In this document: positions 1-8,390 of the stretch, piece by piece
Layout of the letters: the number at the start of each line of letters is the position of its first letter
Position numbering within the stretch: the first letter of the stretch is position 1
IMG/VR virus record: IMGVR_UViG_3300025883_000012
Coordinates: 1-20,176 of that record
From: a virus
DNA length: 20,176 nt
Strand: one strand, 5' to 3'
Notes under the pieces: generated by a model
Database searches by the model: none
Seen by the model: the letters and a program-made list of their open reading frames with translations, nothing else
What the model was told of the DNA's origin: nothing
Made by a program: the position numbers and the translations under genes

Positions 1-93
1 GAGAACGCGACCCCCCCAGTGGTAGCTAATTACTTTATAGTCCAGTGCGTTCATTCCGGGGGGTATTTTGAAAACCTATTGACACAATTGTAA
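1..93 (+). other. Possible 3' end of an upstream gene (undecided)
   Basis: One + strand frame is open from the first base to a TAA at 91-93 (about 30 codons), which could be the tail of a gene entering from the left. The stretch is short enough for this to happen by chance. A reverse-strand reading starting at an ATG at 54-52 is also open to the window edge, so even the strand is uncertain. No family is recognisable. The frame end overlaps the -35 box of the promoter at 79-107. Confidence 0.2.
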
Positions 94-107
94 ATCTGTA
101 GTATAAT
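79..107 (+). promoter_or_regulatory. Sigma70-type promoter upstream of the terminase genes
   Basis: The -35 box TTGACA (79-84) and the -10 box TATAAT (102-107) both match the bacterial housekeeping sigma consensus exactly and are separated by the ideal 17 bases. Transcription would start near 113-115, giving a leader of about 90 bases before the small-terminase ATG at 203. It is well placed to drive the packaging and head operon with host RNA polymerase. Start-site mapping has not been done; the call rests on sequence only. Confidence 0.78.
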
Positions 108-113
108 AACATT

Positions 114-251
114 ATGAAATACATTCCTGGATACCTTGGTGGCACACCTGTAACAGTGCCTACATTACGAGAACAAATCGTAAACAAACTGAGAAAAACC
201 ATATGCCGAAAACAAGAAAGTTTGCCAGCTACGAAGACCCAAAACCCTTAG
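114..251 (+). CDS. Doubtful 45-aa leader ORF, possibly leaderless
   Basis: An ATG at 114 lies almost exactly at the predicted transcription start of the 79-107 promoter and opens a 45-codon frame ending in TAG at 249-251. If real, it would be translated from a leaderless mRNA, since there is no room for a ribosome binding site. It overlaps the first 49 bases of the small-terminase gene in another frame, which argues against it unless that gene starts at its later ATG at 260, eight bases after this stop. The product is basic at its C-terminal half and matches nothing I recognise. Confidence 0.18.
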   Translation: MKYIPGYLGGTPVTVPTLREQIVNKLRKTICRKQESLPATKTQNP

Positions 252-664
252 ACAAAGAAATGACCTCTAAGGAATATGAGTTTGTCGTCCAGTTGGTAGA
301 CAAGCACCTAGAGCCAGAGCAAGCGTTTCACGCAGCTGGGTACAAAGCTGAAGGCTCCCATGCAGGACATAGGTCTAAAAGGTTACAGAGGCACCTTTGG
401 CTCCATATTGAAAAGCGCATTAAGGAAAAAGTAGGCGAAACGGCAACACTTGCCCTGTCTGTCTTGGAAAGCCTAATGCGAGAAGCTGATTCAGAAAATG
501 TTAAACTAAACGCCGCCAGAGATATCCTATCAAGGGCTGGATACGACGCTGTACACAAACAGGAAACAGTTGTTAGGGAGATTTCTGAGCTTACAGACGA
601 TGAGCTAGACGAGCAAATCCAGCGTCTTTCTGAAAACGTGGTGCCTTTGCAACGTGGTAAGTAA
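203..664 (+). CDS. terS: Terminase small subunit
   Basis: A 153-aa protein placed directly before the large terminase. The small subunit recognises viral DNA and presents it to the packaging motor, usually as a ring. The N-terminal part has a helix-turn-helix-like stretch (roughly residues 20-60, including a segment reading EQAFHAAGY), and the second half shows the pattern common in small terminases, with a long helix and an AARDILSRAGYD segment (about residues 105-116). The acidic C-terminus (TDDELDEQ) is also typical. The ribosome site before 203 is weak (only GAGA-like purines), and ATG 260 is an alternative start. It overlaps the next gene by 11 bases. The family call comes from pattern and position; I cannot name a subfamily. 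Confidence 0.8.
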   Translation: MPKTRKFASYEDPKPLDKEMTSKEYEFVVQLVDKHLEPEQAFHAAGYKAEGSHAGHRSKRLQRHLWLHIEKRIKEKVGETATLALSVLESLMREADSENVKLNAARDILSRAGYDAVHKQETVVREISELTDDELDEQIQRLSENVVPLQRGK

Positions 665-2090
665 AGAAGAAATTTTAAAGCTGCTCCAAGAAAAGCAACG
701 CCGGTTTGAAACAAGGCGTATTGAGCATTACGATCCTTACGATTACCAAACTAGGTTTCATTCGGAAAGTAAAGACTGCGCTCAACGGATTTTAATGGCT
801 GCAAACAGAGTAGGGAAAACCTATTGCGGAGCAGCTGAAACGTCTTATCACTTAACAGGTAGTTATCCGAAATGGTGGAAAGGTCGTAGATTTAACAAGC
901 CTATCAGAGCATGGGCAGCGGGCGAATCAAACGACACTACAAGGGACATTATTCAAAAAGAACTATTTGGGAACCCACAAGACCCCTTGAAAAAGGGAAC
1001 GGGGGCAGTACCCCTAGACAATATTGTAGAAACCGTTCGTAAACCAGGAGTACCAAATGCTTTTTCTAGCGTACTGGTTAGACACAAGAGTGGAGGTAAC
1101 TCCCAGATCAGTTTTAAGGCATATGAGCAAGGGTTTGAAAAGTTTATGGGCGAGGCTATTGATGTTGTCTGGCTGGATGAAGAACCTAAGCAGGAAATAT
1201 TTTCCCAATGTATAACCAGGACCGCAGATACAAATGGTATAGTCTACATGACATTTACCCCAGAACGTGGGATGACGTCAGTAGTAAGCAGTTTTATGAA
1301 CGATCTAAAGCCTGGGCAGAGCTTGATAACAGCAACCTGGGACGATGTGGAACACCTAGACGAAAAAACAAAAGAACAACTTTTATCAGTCTATAGCCCT
1401 GCTGAAAGGGATATGCGTTCCAGGGGAATACCTGTATTCGGCTCAGGATTGGTATTTCCTGTATCTGAAGACGATGTAGTATGCGAAGACTTTGAGATAC
1501 CAGATCATTACCCAAGATTGGCCGCTATTGATTTTGGATATGACCACCCTACAGCAGTTTCTTGGGCAGCTTACGACCCAGATGATGATATTATTTATAT
1601 CTACGATGAACACCGGAGAAGCAAAGAAACACCACTGACTCACGCAGCCGTGTTAAACTCAAGAACACCAGGGATACCAGTAGCGTTTCCCCACGATGGG
1701 TTACAGCATGACAAAGGGTCGGGAATACAGTTAGCACAGCAATACAGAGACCTTGGCGTATACATGCTAGCTGATCACTTTAGCAATCCCCCTACGGAGG
1801 GTAAATTAAATGGTAACAACTCTATTGAAGCGGGCCTTAGCATCATGCTGCAACGCTTTGAAACTGGTCGCTTGCAAATTTTTATGTCTTGTGTTGAAAC
1901 CCTTGAGGAAATGCGTCTCTACCATCGAAAAAATGGACGAGTGGTGCCGATTAAAGACGATCTTATAAGCGCAATGAGATACGCTTCCCTTTCCATAGAG
2001 AGGTTTGGAGAGCAAATGAAAAACAAAACGCACTACAGGAAATACGGGTTTGAAAAAGAAATCAAGTACTCCAGTGTAGGGATCGTATAA
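654..2090 (+). CDS. terL: Terminase large subunit (packaging ATPase and nuclease)
   Basis: A 478-aa two-domain packaging motor that threads DNA into the procapsid through the portal and cuts concatemers. The ATPase domain has an adenine-binding YQTRFH segment (31-36), a Walker A motif AANRVGKT (49-56), a Walker B motif VVWLDEE (171-177, acidic D175 and E176) and a coupling motif around YMTFTPERG (198-206). The RNase H-like nuclease domain shows its metal-binding acids: D293 in AIDFGYDHP, D348 in FPHDG, and D435/D436 in VPIKDDLISA. All key residues are present, so it looks active. The start is GTG at 654, inside the end of the small-subunit gene; no ATG lies upstream in frame and the first internal one is too close to Walker A. 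Length is normal for the family. Confidence 0.96.
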   Translation: MVSKEEILKLLQEKQRRFETRRIEHYDPYDYQTRFHSESKDCAQRILMAANRVGKTYCGAAETSYHLTGSYPKWWKGRRFNKPIRAWAAGESNDTTRDIIQKELFGNPQDPLKKGTGAVPLDNIVETVRKPGVPNAFSSVLVRHKSGGNSQISFKAYEQGFEKFMGEAIDVVWLDEEPKQEIFSQCITRTADTNGIVYMTFTPERGMTSVVSSFMNDLKPGQSLITATWDDVEHLDEKTKEQLLSVYSPAERDMRSRGIPVFGSGLVFPVSEDDVVCEDFEIPDHYPRLAAIDFGYDHPTAVSWAAYDPDDDIIYIYDEHRRSKETPLTHAAVLNSRTPGIPVAFPHDGLQHDKGSGIQLAQQYRDLGVYMLADHFSNPPTEGKLNGNNSIEAGLSIMLQRFETGRLQIFMSCVETLEEMRLYHRKNGRVVPIKDDLISAMRYASLSIERFGEQMKNKTHYRKYGFEKEIKYSSVGIV

Positions 2091-2108
2091 TGGACAAAGA
2101 GAAAAAGC

Positions 2109-4127
2109 ATGGCTCATAACCTAGACGATGATGAAATTTTATCAATGGTCGAGGGAGAAATTAACGGTTCCTCTGACTATATGGATTCTGAGATTAGCTC
2201 CCAACGCGAAAAGGCAATGGAGTACTTTTACGGGGAGCCTTTTGGAAACGAAGAAGAAGGTCGCTCTCAGGTTGTTGTAACAGACGTTCAAGATACCCTG
2301 ATGTGGATGATGCCGTCCCTGATGCGTATCTTCACAGCTGGTGACAAAGTTGTCAAGTTTGTTCCAGAAGGTCCAGAAGACGAAGACGTTGCAGACCAGG
2401 CTACCAAGTATGTAAACCATGTTTTCTATAAGCAAAACGATGGTTTTATGATCTTATACAATATGTTCCTAGATGCCTTAATGCAGAAGGTAGGCATTGT
2501 AAAACACTATTGGGAAGATATTGAAAAAACCACAACTGAAACATACGAAAACTTAACAAACAACGAATATAATTTATTAATACAAGACGAAAAACTAGAC
2601 GAAATCGAGCATACAGAAACTGTCGTTGTAAAGCAAGCACTTGATCCTATGACAGGCCAACCTGTAGAAATCGAAGAGATTTCGCACGATGTTACCTTTG
2701 TAAGGTCGGTAATGACTGGTAAAGTCACTGTTGAAAACGTGCCACCAGAAGAGTTTTTAATAAACAGAGGTGCTAAGACGCTTGAAGACGCTAGGTTTAT
2801 CTGTCACCGTTCGCACAAGTCCAAAAGTGATCTTCTAAGGATGGGCTATGATGCAGACGTTATAGATTCTCTTCCGGGGTATGTCGGAGGTGCTGACGAT
2901 ATTACAACGTCTCAAGAGTACATGGCTCGCCATGCTTACGATGCAACCGATGTCTATCCTAATCAGGCTTCTGACGACTCGGAAATGATAGTTCAGATAT
3001 ACGAGTCATACATGAGAATAGACATGGACGGCTCTGGTATTAGTGTCTTGCATAAAATTTGTCATGCTGGTAACGAGTTGTTAGATATTGAGCCAATTGA
3101 TTACATTCCGTTTTCTACAATTTGCCCAATTCCAATCCCACACAAGTTTTTTGGATTAAGCGTTGCAGAAACAGTACAAGACATTCAACTTATTCGCTCT
3201 ACCCTGACTCGTAATTTACTAGACAATATGTACCTTGCCAACAACGGTAGATTTCAAGTTGTGGAGGGTCAGGTAAACATTGACGATCTTTTAACAAACC
3301 GCCCAGGTGGAATTGTCCGTACCCGTAGTCCCAGTGCCTTAACGCCTATTATAACACCTCCATTGAGTGGTGATAGCTTTAAAATGCTACAATACTGGGA
3401 GGATATTAAAAGCGGACGCACTGGTGTCAATCCTAAAACCCAAGGATTGTCAGCTGATGTTTTAAAAACACATGTAACAACGGGCGCAGTAACAGCTGCC
3501 TTGACGAATGCACAAGGACGGTTGGAGTTAATTGCTAGAATATTTGCTGACACTGGTGTTAGAAACTTATTTAAACAGATTTACAATCTTATCCAACGTT
3601 ACGAAGATCGTAAAAAGGTTGTACGTTTAAACAACGAATATTTTGAGATCGATCCTGGTAGTTGGCGAGAAGACCTAGATGTAAATGTTGAGGTTGGCAT
3701 TGGATACGGCGACCAAGATGTAAAACTACAAAACATAAGCAATTTTGCTGGCCTTGTAGAAAAGGTTGCTACACAGACCAAAGGAATTGTCCAGCCCCAG
3801 AACATTTATAATCTCGTTACTGAAATAGCAGACGAGATGGGCATCAAAAATGTAGACAAGTTTATTAGCCAGCCTCCAACAGAACCTATGCCACTGAGTC
3901 CTCAAGAGCAATTAGCACAGGCTCAAGCACAAGCTATGATAACAGAAGCGCAAGCATCTCAATTGGAAGCTCAGGTAAAAGCTAAAGAGCTAGAGTTAAA
4001 AGTTTCTAAGATGGAACTAGAACGAATTGAACTTGAACATAACATGGCACTAAAAAGAGAAGAACTAAAGCTCAAAGGTATAGAGCTAGGTTTTGAAATG
4101 AACTCAGATAAAAACATAAAGGCATAA
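2109..4127 (+). CDS. Portal protein
   Basis: A 672-aa protein directly after the large terminase, close to the size of the P22 portal. Portals form a twelve-fold ring at one capsid vertex, nucleate procapsid assembly and are the channel for DNA. The N-terminal third contains the REKAMEYFYG and TDVQDTLMWMMPSLMRIF segments typical of P22-like portals of aquatic phages. The central part has a segment reading VPPEEFLINRGAKTLEDARF, and the C-terminal 80 or so residues are a long charged helix rich in Ala, Gln, Glu and Lys (LAQAQAQAMITEAQASQLEA onward), which fits a C-terminal barrel like that of P22. An AAAGAGAAAAA purine run precedes the ATG. Function is assigned by pattern and position. Confidence 0.92.
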   Translation: MAHNLDDDEILSMVEGEINGSSDYMDSEISSQREKAMEYFYGEPFGNEEEGRSQVVVTDVQDTLMWMMPSLMRIFTAGDKVVKFVPEGPEDEDVADQATKYVNHVFYKQNDGFMILYNMFLDALMQKVGIVKHYWEDIEKTTTETYENLTNNEYNLLIQDEKLDEIEHTETVVVKQALDPMTGQPVEIEEISHDVTFVRSVMTGKVTVENVPPEEFLINRGAKTLEDARFICHRSHKSKSDLLRMGYDADVIDSLPGYVGGADDITTSQEYMARHAYDATDVYPNQASDDSEMIVQIYESYMRIDMDGSGISVLHKICHAGNELLDIEPIDYIPFSTICPIPIPHKFFGLSVAETVQDIQLIRSTLTRNLLDNMYLANNGRFQVVEGQVNIDDLLTNRPGGIVRTRSPSALTPIITPPLSGDSFKMLQYWEDIKSGRTGVNPKTQGLSADVLKTHVTTGAVTAALTNAQGRLELIARIFADTGVRNLFKQIYNLIQRYEDRKKVVRLNNEYFEIDPGSWREDLDVNVEVGIGYGDQDVKLQNISNFAGLVEKVATQTKGIVQPQNIYNLVTEIADEMGIKNVDKFISQPPTEPMPLSPQEQLAQAQAQAMITEAQASQLEAQVKAKELELKVSKMELERIELEHNMALKREELKLKGIELGFEMNSDKNIKA

Positions 4128-4131
4128 GTAA

Positions 4132-4434
4132 ATGGCTTATCAAAATTCTATGGCTTCCCGTATTATCAGTAGCGAAAACATTGCTAGTACAGGAACCAGC
4201 GCACAAAGCGGACGCGCTCCATTTGGCTCCACTATTGTACGAATTGCAACCAGTGCTGCTGTTAATATTGCAATCGGGCCAAACCCAACTGCCACGGCTA
4301 CAGGTACTCGCATTGATCCAGCTGATGCAGCTTATTTTGTTATTCGCAGCGACAGTTCTCCCAGTGCAACGGACGGAGAAAAGATTGCCAGCATTGGAAC
4401 AGCCACAGTAAATGTTACGTTTTTAGAGGGCTAA
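4132..4434 (+). CDS. Small beta-rich virion-type protein, paralogue A
   Basis: A 100-aa protein with no assigned function. It is rich in Ala, Thr, Ser and Ile and predicted to be mostly beta strand. It shares a SAQSG..PFG motif (residues 23-32), a central GPNPTATATGT turn and a DGEKIA motif (81-86) with the next gene, so the two are tandem paralogues. Short proteins of this pattern (alternating strands, a potential GxNPTAT loop, then a GEKIA or similar segment and a final strand) are common beside head genes in phage genomes; a capsid-decoration or head-tail role is a reasonable guess but not shown. It begins four bases after the portal stop codon. No signal peptide, membrane segment or catalytic motif is seen. 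Confidence 0.75.
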   Translation: MAYQNSMASRIISSENIASTGTSAQSGRAPFGSTIVRIATSAAVNIAIGPNPTATATGTRIDPADAAYFVIRSDSSPSATDGEKIASIGTATVNVTFLEG

Positions 4435-4436
4435 TT

Positions 4437-4769
4437 ATGAGTCGTCAGCATCCACACGCACATAGAACAAACTCTAGCGAAAAAATAGACATTACGGCTT
4501 CTTCAGCACAGTCTGGTACTTGTCCGTTTGGGTGTAACATTGCTCACGTTACTGTGGCAAACACTACAGGGTCTAACTTACATTACTATCAAGTGGGTAT
4601 TAACCCTGTTGCTTTAACAGACGGCACTTCTTCGTATATTCACGCAGGACAAAGCGAATATATTATAGTAAAACCTGATACTACTTTGGGATCAGGGGAT
4701 GGAGAAAAAATAGCAGCTATTGCTACATCAGGAACAGCCACATTATTTATAGATTGGGTGGAGAGTTAG
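4437..4769 (+). CDS. Small beta-rich virion-type protein, paralogue B
   Basis: A 110-aa relative of the preceding protein. SAQSG and PFG sit at exactly the same residue numbers (23-27 and 30-32), and DGEKIA lies at 88-93, with about ten extra residues in the middle. It differs in having two cysteines in the segment TCPFGCN, two tyrosines in the central loop, and a His-rich N-terminus (HPHAHR, 5-10). A GAGG-containing ribosome site (4427-4430) precedes the ATG. The pair is probably the result of a duplication followed by divergence into non-identical roles. The location between portal and fibre genes suggests a virion protein. Function unknown. Confidence 0.75.
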   Translation: MSRQHPHAHRTNSSEKIDITASSAQSGTCPFGCNIAHVTVANTTGSNLHYYQVGINPVALTDGTSSYIHAGQSEYIIVKPDTTLGSGDGEKIAAIATSGTATLFIDWVES

Positions 4770-5789
4770 ATGGCTACGAACAAAAAAATCACTGAGCTTA
4801 CAGAGTTAGTTGAAGCGGATTTAGCAAACGATGATGTTCTAGCAATTGTAGATGTTAGTGCTGGAGAGACGTTTAAAGTTAGAAAGTCAACTTTAGCATC
4901 TGCTTTGGCAGGGGTAGCCACCCTTGCAGCAACAACTCCAGTAACTGTCGATCAAGCCACAGGGTCTGTAACAGTAAGTTTAAACACGGTTCCGATTACA
5001 TCTGGAGGAACTGGCGCTACTTCCGCTGGAGCAGCATTAACTGCCCTAGGCGGCTTTGCCGATCCTATGACCACCAGAGGGGATATTATTACAAGGGGAG
5101 CTTCTGCAACTGAAAGACTTGCCGTAGGTTCGGCTAACCAAGTTTTAATCTCTGATGGAACTGATCCATCATACGGACAAGTGCCTTTAGCAAGTGCAGT
5201 TAGCGGAACTCTTCCTGTAGCCAATGGAGGTACTAATGCTACATCAGCTGGAGACGCGAGAACCAATTTAGGTTTAGGATCGATAGCAACCCAAGACAGT
5301 AACTCTGTATCTATTACTGGTGGTTCTGTAACTGGTATAACAGATATTACTGTTGCAGATGGTGGCACAGGTGCTAGTGATGCGTCAACAGCTAGGAGTA
5401 ATCTTGGGCTGGTTATCGGAACCGACGTGCAGGCATTTGACGCTGACACTCTGTTTGCTGATGTAAGTGACAATCTGACTGCTGGCTTCAGCAGCGACAT
5501 CGAAGCTATTGGCAATTCGGGAACCGGGACTCAAACCCTAGAGATTGCCACCGCCAAAGAGAATCTCAAAACGCTTACCATAAACGGAAGCTTTACGCTT
5601 GCACCTCAGACCGCAAACTCGGTAATCGCGATGATCACAACCAATGACGGGACAGGCGGGTACACAATTACGACTTCGGGGTTTGACAAGGTCTCTGGAA
5701 CTTACAACAACGCTGCATCTACTAAGCATCTTATGCGCTCTACTGTCATAGACGGTACACAAGTTCTGGAAATCCTGGAGATTGCTTAA
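4770..5789 (+). CDS. Tail fibre protein with GGT repeats
   Basis: A 339-aa fibre-like protein. The N-terminus (KKITELTELVEADLANDDVL) is a pattern often found at the virion-attached end of phage fibres. The shaft has three diverged repeats starting at residues 78, 152 and 197: SGGTGATSAGAALTALGG, NGGTNATSAGDARTNLGLG and DGGTGASDASTARSNLGLV. Such GGT...LG repeats are widespread in trimeric phage fibres. The last 120 or so residues form a separate beta-rich tip or cap domain encoded by DNA of clearly higher GC than its surroundings (about 51% counted over 5521-5700), suggesting a swapped module. The ATG directly abuts the preceding stop codon and the stop codon shares one base with the next start, so translation is probably coupled. 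Receptor binding is inferred. Confidence 0.82.
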   Translation: MATNKKITELTELVEADLANDDVLAIVDVSAGETFKVRKSTLASALAGVATLAATTPVTVDQATGSVTVSLNTVPITSGGTGATSAGAALTALGGFADPMTTRGDIITRGASATERLAVGSANQVLISDGTDPSYGQVPLASAVSGTLPVANGGTNATSAGDARTNLGLGSIATQDSNSVSITGGSVTGITDITVADGGTGASDASTARSNLGLVIGTDVQAFDADTLFADVSDNLTAGFSSDIEAIGNSGTGTQTLEIATAKENLKTLTINGSFTLAPQTANSVIAMITTNDGTGGYTITTSGFDKVSGTYNNAASTKHLMRSTVIDGTQVLEILEIA

Positions 5790-8371
5790 TGACGCTTATT
5801 AACCCACTTTTGGGAAGTAACTTTGTGACAGGTCCAGCACCGTTTGACCCAACTCTGATTGGTAATTCAGTTTGGCTAGATGGATCAGCAGATTTTTTAT
5901 CTAAAACATTTAGCAGTGGTTCAGCGCAGACTCGTCTTGTGTTTGCAACTTGGGTACAACGAAATTCTTTTACTGGTACTGATCAAGCGATTTTTTCTGG
6001 ATTAAAAAATATTAGCGGGACAACTTTAGTTAATCGTTTTGTGTGGCATGCCAGCGACGATATGATTGAAATCCACATAGAAGATGTTAATGCAGCTACA
6101 ATTGCGTATAAAACTAGTCGAGTTTTTAGGGACATTGGTTGGTATCATTTAATTTTAAGCATTGACTCAAATGAAACAGATTCGGTGCAGTTGTATGTAA
6201 ATGGAGTTAGGGAAACGACGTTAGCTTTAACGTCTGGCTCTGCGCTGTCAGCAGCTCCAGCGGCATGGGGCAATGCTGGACTACATAATATCGGTGCGTA
6301 TAACAATGGAGTCTCAAACAGTTTATTTTTAAATAATTATGTAGCTCAAGCAACAATGCTGGTCGGGCAATCGATTCAAGCCTCAGACGTTGCTGTTGGA
6401 GATTTCCTAGATGCCTTTACCTTTGGTACTAATGGTTCAGAGTTTACCCCCAAGTCTGACGCAGATATTGCTGCTCTTGCATCCACAGCAGGAGGAAATA
6501 GTTTTTGTCTTGACTTTGCAGATAGTGCTGATCTGGGGAATGATATTAGCTCTAACAATAATGATTTCACACCTACTAGTATGGCAGCGGCTAATCAAAC
6601 TACACATACACCTAGTTTACAATTCCCAGTCTTAAATGCTTTAAATGGTGATGCTACTCTTGTTAGTAGTCTAGGTTATGGAAACAGACTAGCTGTTGGC
6701 GTATCTTCTTGGGATTCTGTTTTTGCAACTCGGTCAATGGGTAGATCGGGTAAATACTACTACGAAGTTAGAATGCATACCGAAACCAGTGCAAATGGTT
6801 TTCCTGCGGGCATCCACGAAGAAAGCACAACTTCCAAAAACTGGGCAAATTATATCGGCAACTCAACCGCAACTTATGGTCTGGGCTATGCGCTTTATTC
6901 GGCGACAAATGGGTTTTACACAAACGGATCAGCAACGTCGATAACCGGATATACAAGTAACCTAGTTGTTGGCGATATTGTTATGATGGCAGTAGACCTT
7001 GATAACAATAAATTATACTGGGGTGTAAACGGAACATTTTTTAACAGTGGTGATCCAGCAAGTGGCACAGGTGAATCAACAACAATTCAAGCAAATACAG
7101 AATATGTGTTTGGAATATCACCCTCTTCTAGTGAGGATTACTTTGTAAACTTTGGGCAAGACAGCACATTTGGGGGTACAACAACTGCAGGTGGTAATAC
7201 TGATGCTAACGGTGTAGGTAATTTTAAATATACTGTACCAACTGGTTTTCAGTGTCTTGCCTCTAGCAGTTTAACAGCACCAGACTATCAAGGAATAGAT
7301 TACTTTAAACCTGTTCTGTACACAGGCAATGGAACTGCCATTGGTTCTGGCGGTAAGGCTGTCACAGGGGTTGGGTTTCAACCAGACGAGGTATGGATTA
7401 AAAACAGAGATGCTACAGATGACCATGCACTATATGACATTGTCAGAGGTGTGACAAAACAACTAGAGTCTAATACCCTCACCGCTGAAAGTACAGAAGC
7501 TGAAGGGCTAACAGCCTTTGGGTCTGATGGTTTTACAGTTGGTAGTCTAGCCCAAGTTAACACCAACACAGAAGACTATGTAAGCTGGAACTGGCTTGGT
7601 TCTAATAGCACTTCAACCACATCTCCTGCTGGTACTATAGCCAGCACTTCTTCTGCTGCTGATGCAGGACATTTTTCTGTTGGGACATATACTGGTCAAA
7701 CAGCGGCAGGGACTGTGGGGCATGGTTTAGGTGGCATTGCTGAGATGGTGATTGTCTGGGACAAGGGATTCGACAACTCTATTGCTGTATATCATGTTGG
7801 CGCAGCCAGCGATGCTGCAACTGATTATTTGCTCCTAAATGGAACAGATGCTGCTACTGACTCCGTACTAATGTGGAATGACACAGCACCTACATCTTCA
7901 GTGTTCTCAGTCGGCACAGGTAACAACACTAATGGCAATACAAGACCTAAGTCATTCCTAGCGTTCCGCTCAGTGCCGGGGGTATGTAAGGTAGGGAGCT
8001 ACACTGGTAATTCTAGTGACGCCGGTATTTATTTGTCGTTAGGTTTTAGACCTGCTTGGTGGATGGTTAAGGAGACTACTGTTTCAGATGCTTCACATGA
8101 TTGGTTTGTCGCTGACTCTGCAAGATATACATTTAATGGTACTACTACTGCTGGTGGTTTAAATGGTGGTACATTAGAGGCTAATGATTCTACTGCTGAA
8201 GAAGCACACAGTACAAACTTTACAGACAATCCTGCTTTTGATTTCTTATCAGATGGTATTAAACTTAGAACAAATAGCGGAACAATTAACGCTACTGGAA
8301 GAACATACATATACCTAGCAATGGCAGACATAGGAGGAAACGGTACACTTCCTCCTGTGTATGGTAGATAA
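5789..8371 (+). CDS. Large multi-domain tail fibre (LamG, SPRY, tandem C-terminal repeats)
   Basis: An 860-aa modular adhesin, the largest gene here. Residues about 25-205 resemble a concanavalin A/LamG-like jelly roll (opening SVWLDGSADFLSKTF, with GWYHLILSID and VQLYVNGVRE strands). Residues about 295-495 look like a SPRY-type beta sandwich (GKYYYEVRM, then GDIVMMAVDLDNNKLYWGVN, then VNFGQDSTF). From about 506 to the end there are three diverged copies of a domain that opens with a YTGN-like strand, a glycine-rich turn, and a hydrophobic strand such as GFQPDEVWIKN or GFRPAWWMVKE. Carbohydrate or protein binding at the host surface is inferred from these folds; no enzymatic motif is visible. 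GGAG at 5777-5780 serves as ribosome site. Composition returns to about 39% GC here (5881-6060), unlike the end of the preceding gene. Confidence 0.85.
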   Translation: MTLINPLLGSNFVTGPAPFDPTLIGNSVWLDGSADFLSKTFSSGSAQTRLVFATWVQRNSFTGTDQAIFSGLKNISGTTLVNRFVWHASDDMIEIHIEDVNAATIAYKTSRVFRDIGWYHLILSIDSNETDSVQLYVNGVRETTLALTSGSALSAAPAAWGNAGLHNIGAYNNGVSNSLFLNNYVAQATMLVGQSIQASDVAVGDFLDAFTFGTNGSEFTPKSDADIAALASTAGGNSFCLDFADSADLGNDISSNNNDFTPTSMAAANQTTHTPSLQFPVLNALNGDATLVSSLGYGNRLAVGVSSWDSVFATRSMGRSGKYYYEVRMHTETSANGFPAGIHEESTTSKNWANYIGNSTATYGLGYALYSATNGFYTNGSATSITGYTSNLVVGDIVMMAVDLDNNKLYWGVNGTFFNSGDPASGTGESTTIQANTEYVFGISPSSSEDYFVNFGQDSTFGGTTTAGGNTDANGVGNFKYTVPTGFQCLASSSLTAPDYQGIDYFKPVLYTGNGTAIGSGGKAVTGVGFQPDEVWIKNRDATDDHALYDIVRGVTKQLESNTLTAESTEAEGLTAFGSDGFTVGSLAQVNTNTEDYVSWNWLGSNSTSTTSPAGTIASTSSAADAGHFSVGTYTGQTAAGTVGHGLGGIAEMVIVWDKGFDNSIAVYHVGAASDAATDYLLLNGTDAATDSVLMWNDTAPTSSVFSVGTGNNTNGNTRPKSFLAFRSVPGVCKVGSYTGNSSDAGIYLSLGFRPAWWMVKETTVSDASHDWFVADSARYTFNGTTTAGGLNGGTLEANDSTAEEAHSTNFTDNPAFDFLSDGIKLRTNSGTINATGRTYIYLAMADIGGNGTLPPVYGR
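7304..8335 (+). repeat. Three diverged C-terminal domain repeats of the large fibre
   Basis: In protein terms the repeats start near residues 506, 629 and 733 of the 860-aa fibre. Shared landmarks are an opening YTG, a glycine turn, an aromatic-rich strand (EVWIKN, EMVIVWDKG, AWWMVKE), an internal FGSDGFTVGS / SSVFSVGTG / FDFLSDGIKL strand, and a closing aromatic strand (VSWNWLG, KSFLAFRSV, YIYLAMAD). Divergence is high, so the repetition is old and is visible only in protein. Confidence 0.55.
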
Positions 8372-8390
8372 TTTTTAAAGGTGAAAAAAA

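Noticed and set aside
1-54. Reverse-strand gene start (ATG at 54-52) running off the left edge
   Set aside because: Only 18 codons are visible, the ribosome site is poor, and the opposite strand is equally open; it cannot be supported.
11-63. Run of seven C (11-17) and run of six G (58-63) as a tRNA end or a terminator
   Set aside because: The loop between them is about 40 bases without a T-arm or anticodon arm, so it is not a tRNA, and a 6-bp stem with so large a loop followed by only TATTTT is a weak terminator.
4952-5515. Reverse-strand frame of 187 codons
   Set aside because: It mirrors the repeat region of the smaller fibre; repeats in the fibre explain its apparent repeats.
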